Source of the DNA: Rhizobiaceae bacterium
Lineage (GTDB): Bacteria > Pseudomonadota > Alphaproteobacteria > Rhizobiales > Rhizobiaceae
Assembly (NCBI GenBank): GCA_017644105.1
Contig: JAEPMD010000010.1
Location: 54,149 to 118,148, forward strand
Direction: 5' to 3'
Length of the DNA stretch: 64,000 nucleotides
Shown here: in pieces, positions 36,189 through 44,160 of the stretch
How positions within the stretch are numbered: the first letter of the stretch is position 1
Layout: every line of letters starts with the position of its first letter
Program-made: the position numbers and the translations under genes
Notes under the pieces: generated by a model
Seen by the model: the letters and a program-made list of their open reading frames with translations, nothing else
Told to the model about the DNA's origin: nothing
The model's database searches: none

Positions 36189-36605
36189 TTACTTTTTTCC
36201 AGCTGTTTTGCCTTGTTCTTTATCAACCTGATCGTCTTCTCGATCGCAAGAGAAGGTAATTTTGAGTAATTCGGCCGCAATTTGAGCAAGACCTAAAGCG
36301 CCTCCTTCAATGCTTAAACATCTGACATCCTCATCTGTGTAAAGATTACCACCGCCTCTTAGCCCTGCTCCGATGATATGAACGAGATCGTCAGCGCCAA
36401 ACTTTCCGTTCGAAAAACAAGTACCCAATTCAGATAGATTATCAACGTTAAATGCCTCCTCCAGTTCGGCCAATGCACCAAGTGTTAGACACATAATCCG
36501 AGGCGAGTTATCGATGTTGATTAAAACTTCCCCTCGCCGTCGATTGGGATAAACTTTATGTCCAGGGTTCATGGCCGTCTGATCCAATAGGTTTGTGTCG
36601 TTCAT
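36189..36605 (-). CDS. GTA gp10 family tail assembly protein
   Basis: A 138-residue protein with RRRGEVLINIDNSPRIMCLT, GALAELEEAFNVDNLSEL and the C-terminal GALGLAQIAAELLKITF, matching the GTA-specific gp10 family (tail assembly chaperone-like). Its start overlaps the g9 stop (TAATG), indicating coupled translation. Tail basic and acidic residues (DREDDQVDKEQGKTAGKK) vary in the family. Confidence 0.9.
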   Translation of the reverse strand: MNDTNLLDQTAMNPGHKVYPNRRRGEVLINIDNSPRIMCLTLGALAELEEAFNVDNLSELGTCFSNGKFGADDLVHIIGAGLRGGGNLYTDEDVRCLSIEGGALGLAQIAAELLKITFSCDREDDQVDKEQGKTAGKK

Positions 36606-37015
36606 TACAGAGCCTCAAAGCTTAGTGGGCCAGCTGAGTCCATTGCCGCCTCAAACGAAATTTCTCCATTGTGCTGCCCCGAATATTCAAGAGCCGTTAA
36701 TTGAAACAAACCGGTGATACTGCCGAAGTCAGGCACAATAATTTCCCAGTCTTTGATTTCTCCTGCAAAGAAAACTGACCGCACCAATTCATCACTGATG
36801 GCATCTTTAAATATTCCTGATCCTGAAACACTTGCGCGCTGCACCCCTGCACCAGCTAACAATTCACGCCATCGACCCGTGGATTCTGCATCTGTGACAT
36901 CAATTGTTTCAGCATTAAATGCCAATCGCTTGGCTCGTAAGCCAGCAACCGTTATAACACTTCCATCCTGATCAATTTTAATCAAAAGATCTTTTCCCTT
37001 TTGGGCTGTCATCAT
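36605..37015 (-). CDS. GTA major tail (tube) protein (g9)
   Basis: A 136-residue tail tube protein (TP901-1-like): KGKDLLIKIDQDGSVITVAG, NAETIDVTDAESTGRWRELL and GAGVQRASVSGSGIFKD are family landmarks. It would polymerise around the tape measure. It overlaps g10 by one base. Start MMTAQKG; the second ATG is possible. Confidence 0.93.
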   Translation of the reverse strand: MMTAQKGKDLLIKIDQDGSVITVAGLRAKRLAFNAETIDVTDAESTGRWRELLAGAGVQRASVSGSGIFKDAISDELVRSVFFAGEIKDWEIIVPDFGSITGLFQLTALEYSGQHNGEISFEAAMDSAGPLSFEAL

Positions 37016-37038
37016 ATTACCTTTCCAATTTCAATGGT

Positions 37039-37443
37039 TTAAAATTCGATTGCTGCCCGAAATTTTAAACGTAAAGGTTGTAATTTAGTGTGATCCTGTA
37101 CACTTAAAAAGGAATTTTCAAAACGAAGGTTAACGAGATGACCAAAGTCCAACTCAAGCGACTGTTCGTGCAAGAGTTCATAAATTCTTGAACCCAAATT
37201 CTGTCTCAACAAGGAAGATGCTGCATCATCCCAAATTTCGAAGTCAAAGTGATGAAGTTCACCATTGTCTGAAGATGTCGACCAATCTTCCGACCGCCAG
37301 TTGCAGATCAAAATAAAAGGGAATTCAGTATTTAGCGCGATTTGACTGAACACTTTATTGCCCCCCATGAGAGCGGTGAGTGATGCATCCGCATGCAGTG
37401 TTTCATATAAGGCTTGTTGCAGATACTTGTCCGTCCGAGCCAT
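37039..37443 (-). CDS. GTA tail terminator protein (g8, DUF3168)
   Basis: A 134-residue DUF3168 protein: LQQALYETLHADASLTALMG, FPFILICNWRSEDWSTSSDN and HFDFEIWDDAASSLLRQNLG. DUF3168 proteins cap the tail tube and join it to the head. Intact and in the expected position. Confidence 0.92.
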   Translation of the reverse strand: MARTDKYLQQALYETLHADASLTALMGGNKVFSQIALNTEFPFILICNWRSEDWSTSSDNGELHHFDFEIWDDAASSLLRQNLGSRIYELLHEQSLELDFGHLVNLRFENSFLSVQDHTKLQPLRLKFRAAIEF

Positions 37444-37472
37444 TTTATCTCTCCTGCAAATCTAAGTTTGAA

Positions 37473-37817
37473 TTATGGGCTTGGTCTTGTCGTTTCTTCG
37501 CATTTGCAAATGAGATATCTCTTTGATTCATCAAGATCATGGATACCGCGGATTGCGAAAATACGACTTCCCCGCTGAAACCTCAGATCAAGATTGATAT
37601 CATCGCGATAACGCAGAATTACACGGTGGCTGACCTTTTGTTCTTTGTATCGCGCGCGTAAATGCGAAATTGAACCAATGGGTTCGACATGTGCAAAGAT
37701 CTCTGCAATTGTTTGCCAATCTTTGTGCACGCCACCCTGGCCATCTGGTACCTCGATGCAGGATTGTAATTCCATCGGTGTTCGTAACTGACCGGGATCA
37801 AAAAAATGCAGAGCCAT
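37473..37817 (-). CDS. GTA head closure protein (g7)
   Basis: A 114-residue SPP1 gp16-like head-tail adaptor: DPGQLRTPMELQSCIEVPDG, TIAEIFAHVEPIGS and ILRYRDDINLDLRFQRGSRI. It closes the portal after DNA packaging. Its ATG overlaps the g6 stop by one base. Confidence 0.92.
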   Translation of the reverse strand: MALHFFDPGQLRTPMELQSCIEVPDGQGGVHKDWQTIAEIFAHVEPIGSISHLRARYKEQKVSHRVILRYRDDINLDLRFQRGSRIFAIRGIHDLDESKRYLICKCEETTRPSP

Positions 37818-38383
37818 TAAAGTGATCTCCGCAACCAGGGACAGATCAAGGCTTCATAGCCATGCGGAACAGAAGCTGGTTGCATGCTTTGTGATATAAC
37901 ACCACGAAACTCGTACATATGCGCTATGTGAGTAAGTATGGCGCGTTTGAGCGTGTCTGGTACATCGCTGGCGCTTCCAAAACCCGCCGTAAAAGTAATC
38001 TCAATGCCATTGATCGCGCGATCTGGGTTGGATTGATCATGTGTATAAAGTCTTGCGGGATGAGCATTGCCATCAAGTATCATATTGTTTGCTGAAAGAA
38101 TCTGAGCTAACCCGCTTTGGTCAAATTGCTCAATCTGATCAATGGTTTGCACCGGTGATTTTTGTAGCAGAAGACATTGATCCTTCGGCCACGCATCAAG
38201 ACACAAACGCCAGCTTTGCGTGATCAGCGCCAATTGAGTTCGAGATTCTAAATATTCTCTTGCTGTCGAGATGAGAGCATTGAGAAGATCATCTTCTTTA
38301 TCATGATCAATACGCAAATGTGTTTTGACCTCATCGAGCGTCACTGGCTCGGCGATGGGGGGCTGAGTGATTACAAGTGTCAT
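37817..38383 (-). CDS. GTA head-tail connector (g6)
   Basis: A 188-residue protein of the phage gp6/phiE125 gp8 connector type: PVTLDEVKTHLRIDHDKEDD, LNALISTAREYLESRTQLAL and the C-terminal LKRAILTHIAHMYEFRGV. The ATG at 38383 with AGGTG five bases before it is preferred to the TTG at 38386. It is the first gene after the terminator that follows the capsid gene. Confidence 0.92.
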   Translation of the reverse strand: MTLVITQPPIAEPVTLDEVKTHLRIDHDKEDDLLNALISTAREYLESRTQLALITQSWRLCLDAWPKDQCLLLQKSPVQTIDQIEQFDQSGLAQILSANNMILDGNAHPARLYTHDQSNPDRAINGIEITFTAGFGSASDVPDTLKRAILTHIAHMYEFRGVISQSMQPASVPHGYEALICPWLRRSL

Positions 38384-38415
38384 CAAGCACCTATTGTTTT
38401 CGAGGCATTTTAAAG

Positions 38416-38448
38416 AAAAACCCCAGCTTAGTGTTGACCAAGCTGGGG
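38416..38448 (-). terminator. Intrinsic terminator directly after the GTA capsid gene
   Basis: On the minus strand CCCCAGCTT (38448-38440) pairs with AAGCTGGGG (38429-38421) over a ten-base loop and is followed by TTTTTCTTT. It starts 24 bases past the capsid stop and lies in the largest gap of the cluster (89 bases). It is as strong as a normal operon end, yet ten more genes follow on the same strand. Confidence 0.9.
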
Positions 38449-38472
38449 TAGATTAAGCAAAGCGAATTCGGT

Positions 38473-39780
38473 CTAAGACGATCCAAATTTAATAAGTTTT
38501 AAGGCCTCATAATTTTGTACGCCTCCCCCGACACGCTTGGTGGTGTAGAACAGAACATAAGGTTTTGCTGAATATGGATCGCGCAATACGCTGACACCCT
38601 GACGGTCGACGACAAGATAACCGCGTTCAAAGTCACCAAAGGCGATCGACATTGAGTCTGATGAAATATCGGGCATGTCTTCTGCTTCGACAACTGGGAA
38701 ACCGTTCAGCATGGCTTGTTGACCGGGCGCGGCCGGCGGTTGCCACATATAATTACCGTCCGCATCTTTAAACTGACGAATAGTTCCTTGCGTTTGGCGG
38801 TTCATGACAAATTTCGCATTTTGCCGATAACCCGATTTAAGCGCATAAATTACATCAATAAGACGATCGGACGGATCGTCACCAAAACCACCATCGGTAC
38901 CTGTTGCAATATATCCCAAATTCCCCCAGCTCCAGCTGGCATCGTCGACTTGTGGTGCATTTAAAAAACCGGACGGCTTATTCACACCATCACCAGCGAC
39001 AAAGGCTGCCCCCTCTTGCTCGGCAAATGCAGCTTCGATCTCGCTCATGATCCATGTGTCAATGTCGATTGCACTGTCTTCAAGCAATGAAGATGTCGCA
39101 GCTGGCATGGCATATAATTCCATGGTTGGGAACTGTAGCTCAACCAATTGCGCGTTTGTTGTTTGCGGGCGGGCATCCGTCTCACCAACCCAACCGACAG
39201 CCATACCATTTTGTGAAAATGGTTTCTTAAGCACAGATCCAGTGACTTGGCGCACAGAAGATATGCTTCGGATTGGCGACAGATCAGACAATCGACGTCC
39301 AATTTGTTGGTCAAGCTCGTCAGGCACCAAATACCCACCATCAGGATCACTTGATTGCGACATCGCTTTTTGCTCTACCTGACGCAGTCTAAATTCTTCA
39401 CCGCGGCGCATATATGCGTCGAATGCTGTCCTGTGTTCATCATCAATTGGCGCAGATGATTTCGCACCCAAGACTGGTCGCGAGCCTTTGACCATTAACT
39501 GATCCAGTTTTCGTTTCTGATCATCCATTGCGCTCGAAATGCGAGCCATTTTTTCTGTCGTGACGATATCAGCATCCATGCGCTGCTCGACTTGCGCCAA
39601 GCGCTCATCATTCGTTTCCTTGTAACTTTCAAATGCGCGCATAAAATCTTCAAACGCATTGGCAACTTCATTCCCCGTTGCTTTGGTTTCAACCGCTTTT
39701 GTTTCCATGTTTTCGGACTGTATGATTTTTGTTTCCAATTGTTGTTTTGAGGCGGCTTTTTTGGGGCTTAGGATGGACAT
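38473..39780 (-). CDS. GTA major capsid protein, HK97 fold (g5)
   Basis: The frame opens at a TTG at 39795, but the ATG at 39780 has AAAGGA six bases upstream and gives 435 residues. The N-terminal delta/scaffold part is a charged coiled coil (FEDFMRAFESYKETNDERLA); the mature capsid begins around residue 110 after the protease site. The HK97 fold is marked by DPDGGYLVPDELDQQIGRRL, FPTMELYAMPAATSSLLEDS and the C-terminal GVSVLRDPYSAKPYVLFYTT. It is the most abundant structural protein. An intrinsic terminator follows. Confidence 0.96.
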   Translation of the reverse strand: MSILSPKKAASKQQLETKIIQSENMETKAVETKATGNEVANAFEDFMRAFESYKETNDERLAQVEQRMDADIVTTEKMARISSAMDDQKRKLDQLMVKGSRPVLGAKSSAPIDDEHRTAFDAYMRRGEEFRLRQVEQKAMSQSSDPDGGYLVPDELDQQIGRRLSDLSPIRSISSVRQVTGSVLKKPFSQNGMAVGWVGETDARPQTTNAQLVELQFPTMELYAMPAATSSLLEDSAIDIDTWIMSEIEAAFAEQEGAAFVAGDGVNKPSGFLNAPQVDDASWSWGNLGYIATGTDGGFGDDPSDRLIDVIYALKSGYRQNAKFVMNRQTQGTIRQFKDADGNYMWQPPAAPGQQAMLNGFPVVEAEDMPDISSDSMSIAFGDFERGYLVVDRQGVSVLRDPYSAKPYVLFYTTKRVGGGVQNYEALKLIKFGSS

Positions 39781-39828
39781 ATTTATTCCTTTCAAATGAA
39801 AAATTGAGCATAGGATTTTGCGGAGAAT

Positions 39829-40365
39829 TCAGTTTTTAAGTTTCTCACTCGCTTTGCGAATGAGCTGAGCAATCTGAGTATCGAATTTGGAGAATGGAAT
39901 TATTGCACTCTTCACATGGTCGATCCGCGCAGAAGGCAGCATGGGAAAGGTAACGATAGAAATTTCCCAAAGCTCTGCTTCGATGATGTGACGCGCACCC
40001 GTTTTGGGATTTTTCCGCGAACGCTTCGTTTTAAATCCAATGGATAAGCCTTCAATCGCACCTGCTACGATAAGAGCATGAATATCTTTCGCTCTCGCAT
40101 TGTTGAGGGTGAGTTTGCCTTCGACATAAAGCCCTTTTTTGTCCTCAACGATTTTATGCCAGCTGCCAATTGGCTGATCTGGATCATGTTGAAACAACAA
40201 TTGTATCTTGCGCAAATACTGGGATTTAAGTGAGTTTTGAAACGCGCCTTTTTCAACGACGTCATTTGATAAATCTGCAATATTGAACAGGCTAGCATAT
40301 CCAGAAATCAAGCCATGTTCCTCACTATCTGTCACTAAATTTTTGGCGAGCATAGTCAATTCCAT
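39829..40365 (-). CDS. GTA prohead protease (g4)
   Basis: A 178-residue HK97-type prohead serine protease: ISGYASLFNIADLSNDVVEK, LLFQHDPDQPIGSWH (catalytic His), AIEGLSIGFKTKRSRKNPKT (catalytic Ser). It trims the capsid N-terminus during maturation. An upstream AAAGGG lies close to the ATG. It is followed by the capsid gene after 48 bases. Confidence 0.94.
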   Translation of the reverse strand: MELTMLAKNLVTDSEEHGLISGYASLFNIADLSNDVVEKGAFQNSLKSQYLRKIQLLFQHDPDQPIGSWHKIVEDKKGLYVEGKLTLNNARAKDIHALIVAGAIEGLSIGFKTKRSRKNPKTGARHIIEAELWEISIVTFPMLPSARIDHVKSAIIPFSKFDTQIAQLIRKASEKLKN

Positions 40366-40436
40366 CGACCCTTTCTGGTCTGGATCCGTTGAATGATCTA
40401 ATTTGTCTTAATCAATGAGCCTTAGGTAAATACGAC

Positions 40437-41648
40437 TCAGTCTTTGTCTGCAACCGACTGATAACCAACAGCTTTTCTTTTTTCTTGATTGGTCAGGAAC
40501 GATGTATTTTCAATGCGCGACCAGAGCATGTCACGCTCAGAAGAAAGCCCGGGCATTTTATCGATATCAGGGGTAAATCGAAAATCACCACTATAATATT
40601 TCTGTAAATATGCGCTCATTCTGGCTGCGATGCGGGTCACAAGAGGGAGAACGGTTAGACGCGAAAAAGCGCGATTGGCTTCCTGGTAATTTGCATAAGT
40701 ATTGTCGCCGGGAATACCAAGCAACATAGGCGGCACGCCGAGTGCCAATGCAATATCGCGACTGGCACCGTTTTTAGCTTCGACAAAGTCCATATCTTTC
40801 GGAGTTAGACCAATTGCCTTCCAATCCAACCCTCCTTCGAGCAGCAAAGGTTTTCCTGCTTTTTGGACGCCTGAATAGCCTTCTTCCAATTCGCCTTTTA
40901 ACCGATCAAATTGGTCTTGAGTTAAATTTCCACCGTCTTTTGGCTGATACACCAACGCACCGGATGGCCGAGCGGAATTGTCAAGGAGCGCTTTATTCCA
41001 CCCGCTGGCAGAATTGTGCAAATCAAGTGCCATAAGCGCAGCTTCTAAGGGTGCAAAACCCATATGATCATCAAGTGGGTGGAATAATTTCAAATGCAAA
41101 ATTTGCGGGGTAATTTCGGTCGAGATTTCAAACCGCTCCTTGTGATTTCCGACCTGATATTCAAAAGCCTCAGGCCAACCGTCTCGCCCTGACACTACTC
41201 GCATTCTATCTGGTCGCAGAGCATGCAGCTCGAGCGGTTTTTCACCATCTGTTATGACCTTCACAAAGGCATCCCCCGATAAAAGCAAATGACCATATAG
41301 TCCCTCTAAAAAGTCAGCTGCTCCTGACATATTATTCGGTGTTTGAATGAGTTTCAGCGCAGGATGATCGTTAAGTTCAACTTCCCCTTCAAATAACGTC
41401 CAGGGGACATTTGCCGCTGTTTCTGAAATCATCCGAATGGCCCTATGCGCAATTGGATTGCGCATAAAGCCTTCACGAGACATCGATAAATAGTTGCGGG
41501 ATGACCAATTGGCCAATCCAGTTTCATGCAACGAGATATATCCATTTTTTGCATATGACTTTTGCGACAACGCACTGTCGAGAGACGAATTATCAGCAAT
41601 ATTTCGTCGGAATGTCATTAAGCCACGCAGATTGGTCAACCAGCCCAT
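40437..41648 (-). CDS. GTA portal protein, HK97 type (g3)
   Basis: A 403-residue portal of the usual length: REGFMRNPIAHRAIRMISET near the N-terminus, LIQTPNNMSGAADFLEGLYG, HLKLFHPLDDHMGFAPLEAA, and ALGVPPMLLGIPGDNTYANY with the following QEANRAF, all standard for HK97-type portals. It forms the ring through which DNA enters the head. Gaps to g2 and g4 are 51 and 71 bases. Confidence 0.95.
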   Translation of the reverse strand: MGWLTNLRGLMTFRRNIADNSSLDSALSQKSYAKNGYISLHETGLANWSSRNYLSMSREGFMRNPIAHRAIRMISETAANVPWTLFEGEVELNDHPALKLIQTPNNMSGAADFLEGLYGHLLLSGDAFVKVITDGEKPLELHALRPDRMRVVSGRDGWPEAFEYQVGNHKERFEISTEITPQILHLKLFHPLDDHMGFAPLEAALMALDLHNSASGWNKALLDNSARPSGALVYQPKDGGNLTQDQFDRLKGELEEGYSGVQKAGKPLLLEGGLDWKAIGLTPKDMDFVEAKNGASRDIALALGVPPMLLGIPGDNTYANYQEANRAFSRLTVLPLVTRIAARMSAYLQKYYSGDFRFTPDIDKMPGLSSERDMLWSRIENTSFLTNQEKRKAVGYQSVADKD

Positions 41649-41699
41649 ATAGTGATCCTTGTTTAACTCGATTAATAGAATAAGCCTTTGATCCGTCGA

Positions 41700-43085
41700 T
41701 TAAACTGAACGAATTGTCGGCGCGCCAAATGGATCAAGCATGAGCGCCGTCAATGCCCATACAAGCGCATCCAATCGATCCGGCGACATCGCATTTGCAC
41801 CACCGGTGATGGAAAAATTACACATTTGGTCTTCAAGTTTGTTAAAAGCGCCCCGATGCATGACCCGGTTTTGCTCGTAAAGCGCTGCAATTGGCTCCGC
41901 GCGCACCCATTTGCCCCGTGTGGCATGAACAATTTGGATGGGCAAAGATGCATCGCTCGCTTGCAAAACAGTGCGAACCATATCTCCACCTTGATTTCCT
42001 TCTGCCACAACAAGGTCGGCATTATATAAATGGAATAATTCTACTGCGCGTTTTGCCCATTTCGTGGGGCTCGCGCCATCAATAGATCCATCTTCCAAGA
42101 CGATGCCAATGCCTTTTTCATCCAATCCGGCAACGACAATGCCACAACAGGAATTTTTTGCTGTGGCAGATACTGGCGGGTCAATTGCCACAACAATTCT
42201 TTCCAGGGAGGACGCTTTAACGATGCGGCATTTTTCCAAGTTTGTGCGTTGCCACAGCGCATCCTCTATATCAGCAATTACTTCACCGTTAAGCTCTTGG
42301 CGGCCCAACCTTGTATTGGCATAGCGCGCATGAACATTCTTTAAAAAACTTTGTGCCAGATGCGCTTTATTATCGTCTGTCCGCATTTTCGTAATCACAG
42401 TCAGCGGGTCTTCCATGATTTGCTTCAGCAGCTCAATTGGTCGCGGTGTTGTTGTACCTAATTGCCGAGGCAAAACCCCAAGACGCAACCCAAATTGGAG
42501 CATGTCCCATGTCTCTTGCACATATTTCCATTTGCCGAGTTCATCGCACCACGCTAGATCAAATTGCGGTCCGCGCAAACTCTCAGGATCTTCTGATGAG
42601 AATATTTGCGCAATGGCTCCATTTGGCCAAATAAGTCTGCGGCGCGAACTTTCATAAACTGGCCGATTACGCTTCGCTATATTTAAAATCCCGCTTTGGC
42701 CATCCACCATAACTTCGCGCGCATCGCTTAATGTTTCGGCCACCAAAGCGATACGGCCATATGTAAGTTTTTGCCCAAACACTTTATTCATCAGGTAGCC
42801 GGAGCTGGAAGCATCATGCACCCACTCAGCCCCCGCACGGGTTTTTCCGGCCCCTCTCCCACCTAATATAAGCCATGTGAACCAATTGCCGATTGGAGGT
42901 AATTGTTCATGGCGTGCTGATAGTTGCCAATCGTAACTTAATGCTCTCAGCTCACTTATTGAAAGCGTTTTTAAAAACGCATTGAAAACAGAGTTTTTAG
43001 GATTGCTGCCTCTGACTTGCTTGTTTGAGGAGGGTTTCGACCTTTTCCTTGAGTTTTTCAAAATCTTCTTCTGATAACTCGTCAT
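41700..43085 (-). CDS. GTA terminase large subunit (g2)
   Basis: A 461-residue packaging ATPase/nuclease. Walker A is LILGGRGAGKTRAGAEWV (about residues 70-87), the Walker B-like acidic site is in FDLAWCDELGKW, and the C-terminal RNase H-like nuclease has VVAIDPPVSATA and DLVVAEGNQGGDM. It cuts host DNA non-specifically into head-fulls in GTAs. The ATG at 43085 overlaps g1 by 89 bases and adds a Lys/Ser-rich leader; a later non-ATG start is possible. Confidence 0.95.
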   Translation of the reverse strand: MTSYQKKILKNSRKRSKPSSNKQVRGSNPKNSVFNAFLKTLSISELRALSYDWQLSARHEQLPPIGNWFTWLILGGRGAGKTRAGAEWVHDASSSGYLMNKVFGQKLTYGRIALVAETLSDAREVMVDGQSGILNIAKRNRPVYESSRRRLIWPNGAIAQIFSSEDPESLRGPQFDLAWCDELGKWKYVQETWDMLQFGLRLGVLPRQLGTTTPRPIELLKQIMEDPLTVITKMRTDDNKAHLAQSFLKNVHARYANTRLGRQELNGEVIADIEDALWQRTNLEKCRIVKASSLERIVVAIDPPVSATAKNSCCGIVVAGLDEKGIGIVLEDGSIDGASPTKWAKRAVELFHLYNADLVVAEGNQGGDMVRTVLQASDASLPIQIVHATRGKWVRAEPIAALYEQNRVMHRGAFNKLEDQMCNFSITGGANAMSPDRLDALVWALTALMLDPFGAPTIRSV

Positions 43086-43278
43086 CGGTGTTTTTTTGAT
43101 CCTTTAAAAGCGCGCGCGACAATTGATCAATTTTCTCAAGAGTGCGAACAATAAGAGAAATCGTGTTGATGGCGCTGTCTGTGAGTTTATCGTCAAACTC
43201 TGCATGCGCGAGCTGCGACTGCAAAATCTTCCGCGCATGGCCAAGTTGTGCCAGTGTTTCCGAATGATCACTTGTCAT
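42997..43278 (-). CDS. GTA small terminase-like protein (g1)
   Basis: A 93-residue, highly charged helical protein: ETLAQLGHARKILQSQLAHA, LTDSAINTISLIVRTLEKID and an acidic tail LSEEDFEKLKEKVETLLKQA. Position before the large terminase and the helical, coiled-coil-like composition match RcGTA g1, now viewed as the small terminase. It is the first gene after the promoter at 43399-43427, with a leader of about 114 bases. Confidence 0.8.
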   Translation of the reverse strand: MTSDHSETLAQLGHARKILQSQLAHAEFDDKLTDSAINTISLIVRTLEKIDQLSRALLKDQKNTDDELSEEDFEKLKEKVETLLKQASQRQQS

Positions 43279-43398
43279 AAGCGTAAACGATTTCTGTTGC
43301 GATTTACATTGTCAGATTACGTGATAATGACCCACGCGCTGGGCGCTGTATTCATTTATCGGTCGCGTCATGAATTACAATTTATAGATGTTATTTGA

Positions 43399-43427
43399 TT
43401 TATAACAAACAACCTTTCCGACGTCAA
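43399..43427 (-). promoter_or_regulatory. Near-consensus sigma70 promoter of the GTA cluster
   Basis: On the minus strand TTGACG (43427-43422) is followed after exactly 17 bases by TATAAA (43404-43399), each five of six to the consensus. It lies immediately downstream of the ycgN stop and reads into g1 at 43278. Transcription would begin near 43392, leaving an untranslated leader of about 114 bases. No CtrA half-site pair with the proper spacing was seen near it. Confidence 0.7.
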
Positions 43428-43438
43428 GGATTTTTTTC

Positions 43439-43903
43439 CTATTCATCGGATATATACTCGTATCCCGGCCAATAGACAATGTGATCTTCATAGTCTTCTG
43501 CATCCATACCATCTTCTGGGATCGTCTTATTTTTTACTGAAACACCTGCTTGATGGACAGTTTCAGGGTCTTTTGAGACCAGCGGATGCCACCAATACAA
43601 ATCTCGGCCTTCAGCAAGTAAGCGATAAGCACAGGTGGGTGGAAGCCACGGTAATTCGCGTGCTTCTTTGGGCGTGAGCTGCACACAATCTGACACTTTA
43701 GCTTGCCGGTTTGCGTAATCTTTGCAGCGACATGTTTGATCGTCAAGTAAGGTGCACGCCACATTTGTAAAGGCGATTTCACCCGTTTCCCAGTCTTCTA
43801 GTTTGTTCAAACAGCACCGTCCGCAACCGTCGCAAAGTGACTCCCATTCATCATTGCTCATCTCTTCGAGAGATTTTGTTTGCCAAAAAGGATGATCCGT
43901 CAT
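43439..43903 (-). CDS. YcgN family (UPF0260) cysteine cluster protein
   Basis: A 154-residue protein with the YkgJ/YcgN cysteine pattern: [52 protein letters not shown] and [20 protein letters not shown]. The Cys-x2-Cys-x2-Cys-Cys cluster probably binds zinc or an iron-sulfur centre; the molecular function is unknown. Length is that of the UPF0260 family. It is directly upstream of the GTA promoter on the same strand. Confidence 0.93.
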   Translation of the reverse strand: MTDHPFWQTKSLEEMSNDEWESLCDGCGRCCLNKLEDWETGEIAFTNVACTLLDDQTCRCKDYANRQAKVSDCVQLTPKEARELPWLPPTCAYRLLAEGRDLYWWHPLVSKDPETVHQAGVSVKNKTIPEDGMDAEDYEDHIVYWPGYEYISDE

Positions 43904-44160
43904 TTGAAGTCCTGTTTTGTTGTTTTGTCTAATTGAAGCAAATTATCGAACAAATTCATCCCCCTTGTTGCACAAATGAGACGATTTGATAACGATTTTT
44001 GCTTGTCCTTTTGCCAAAAATACTGCAAAAAGCTCTGACGCTGACGTTATATAAGAATCAATATCAAGATGCGGTTTTAAGGGGTCGAGGCTAGGTTGCG
44101 CAATAGGGGCACTTTCGCGATTTATATGTACCTTTGAAGCCGTCTAACTTTGGACGATGC

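Larger units (their letters stand above)
29347..43278 (-). mobile_element. Rhodobacter-type gene transfer agent (GTA) structural cluster
   Basis: Fifteen genes on one strand follow the order of RcGTA genes g1 to g15: small terminase, large terminase, portal, prohead protease, capsid, connector, head closure, tail terminator, tail tube, tail chaperones, tape measure, distal tail, g13, NlpC/P60 peptidase, baseplate protein. There is no integrase, replication, repressor or lysis gene and no attachment-site repeat at the ends, so this is a host-owned GTA, not a prophage. Two tail genes (g12, g13) carry disabling lesions. The cluster lies between the feuNPQ-like operon and ycgN. Confidence 0.93.

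Noticed and set aside
29347..43278. Active prophage
   Set aside because: No integrase, repressor, replication, lysis gene or flanking direct repeats; gene order is that of GTAs.
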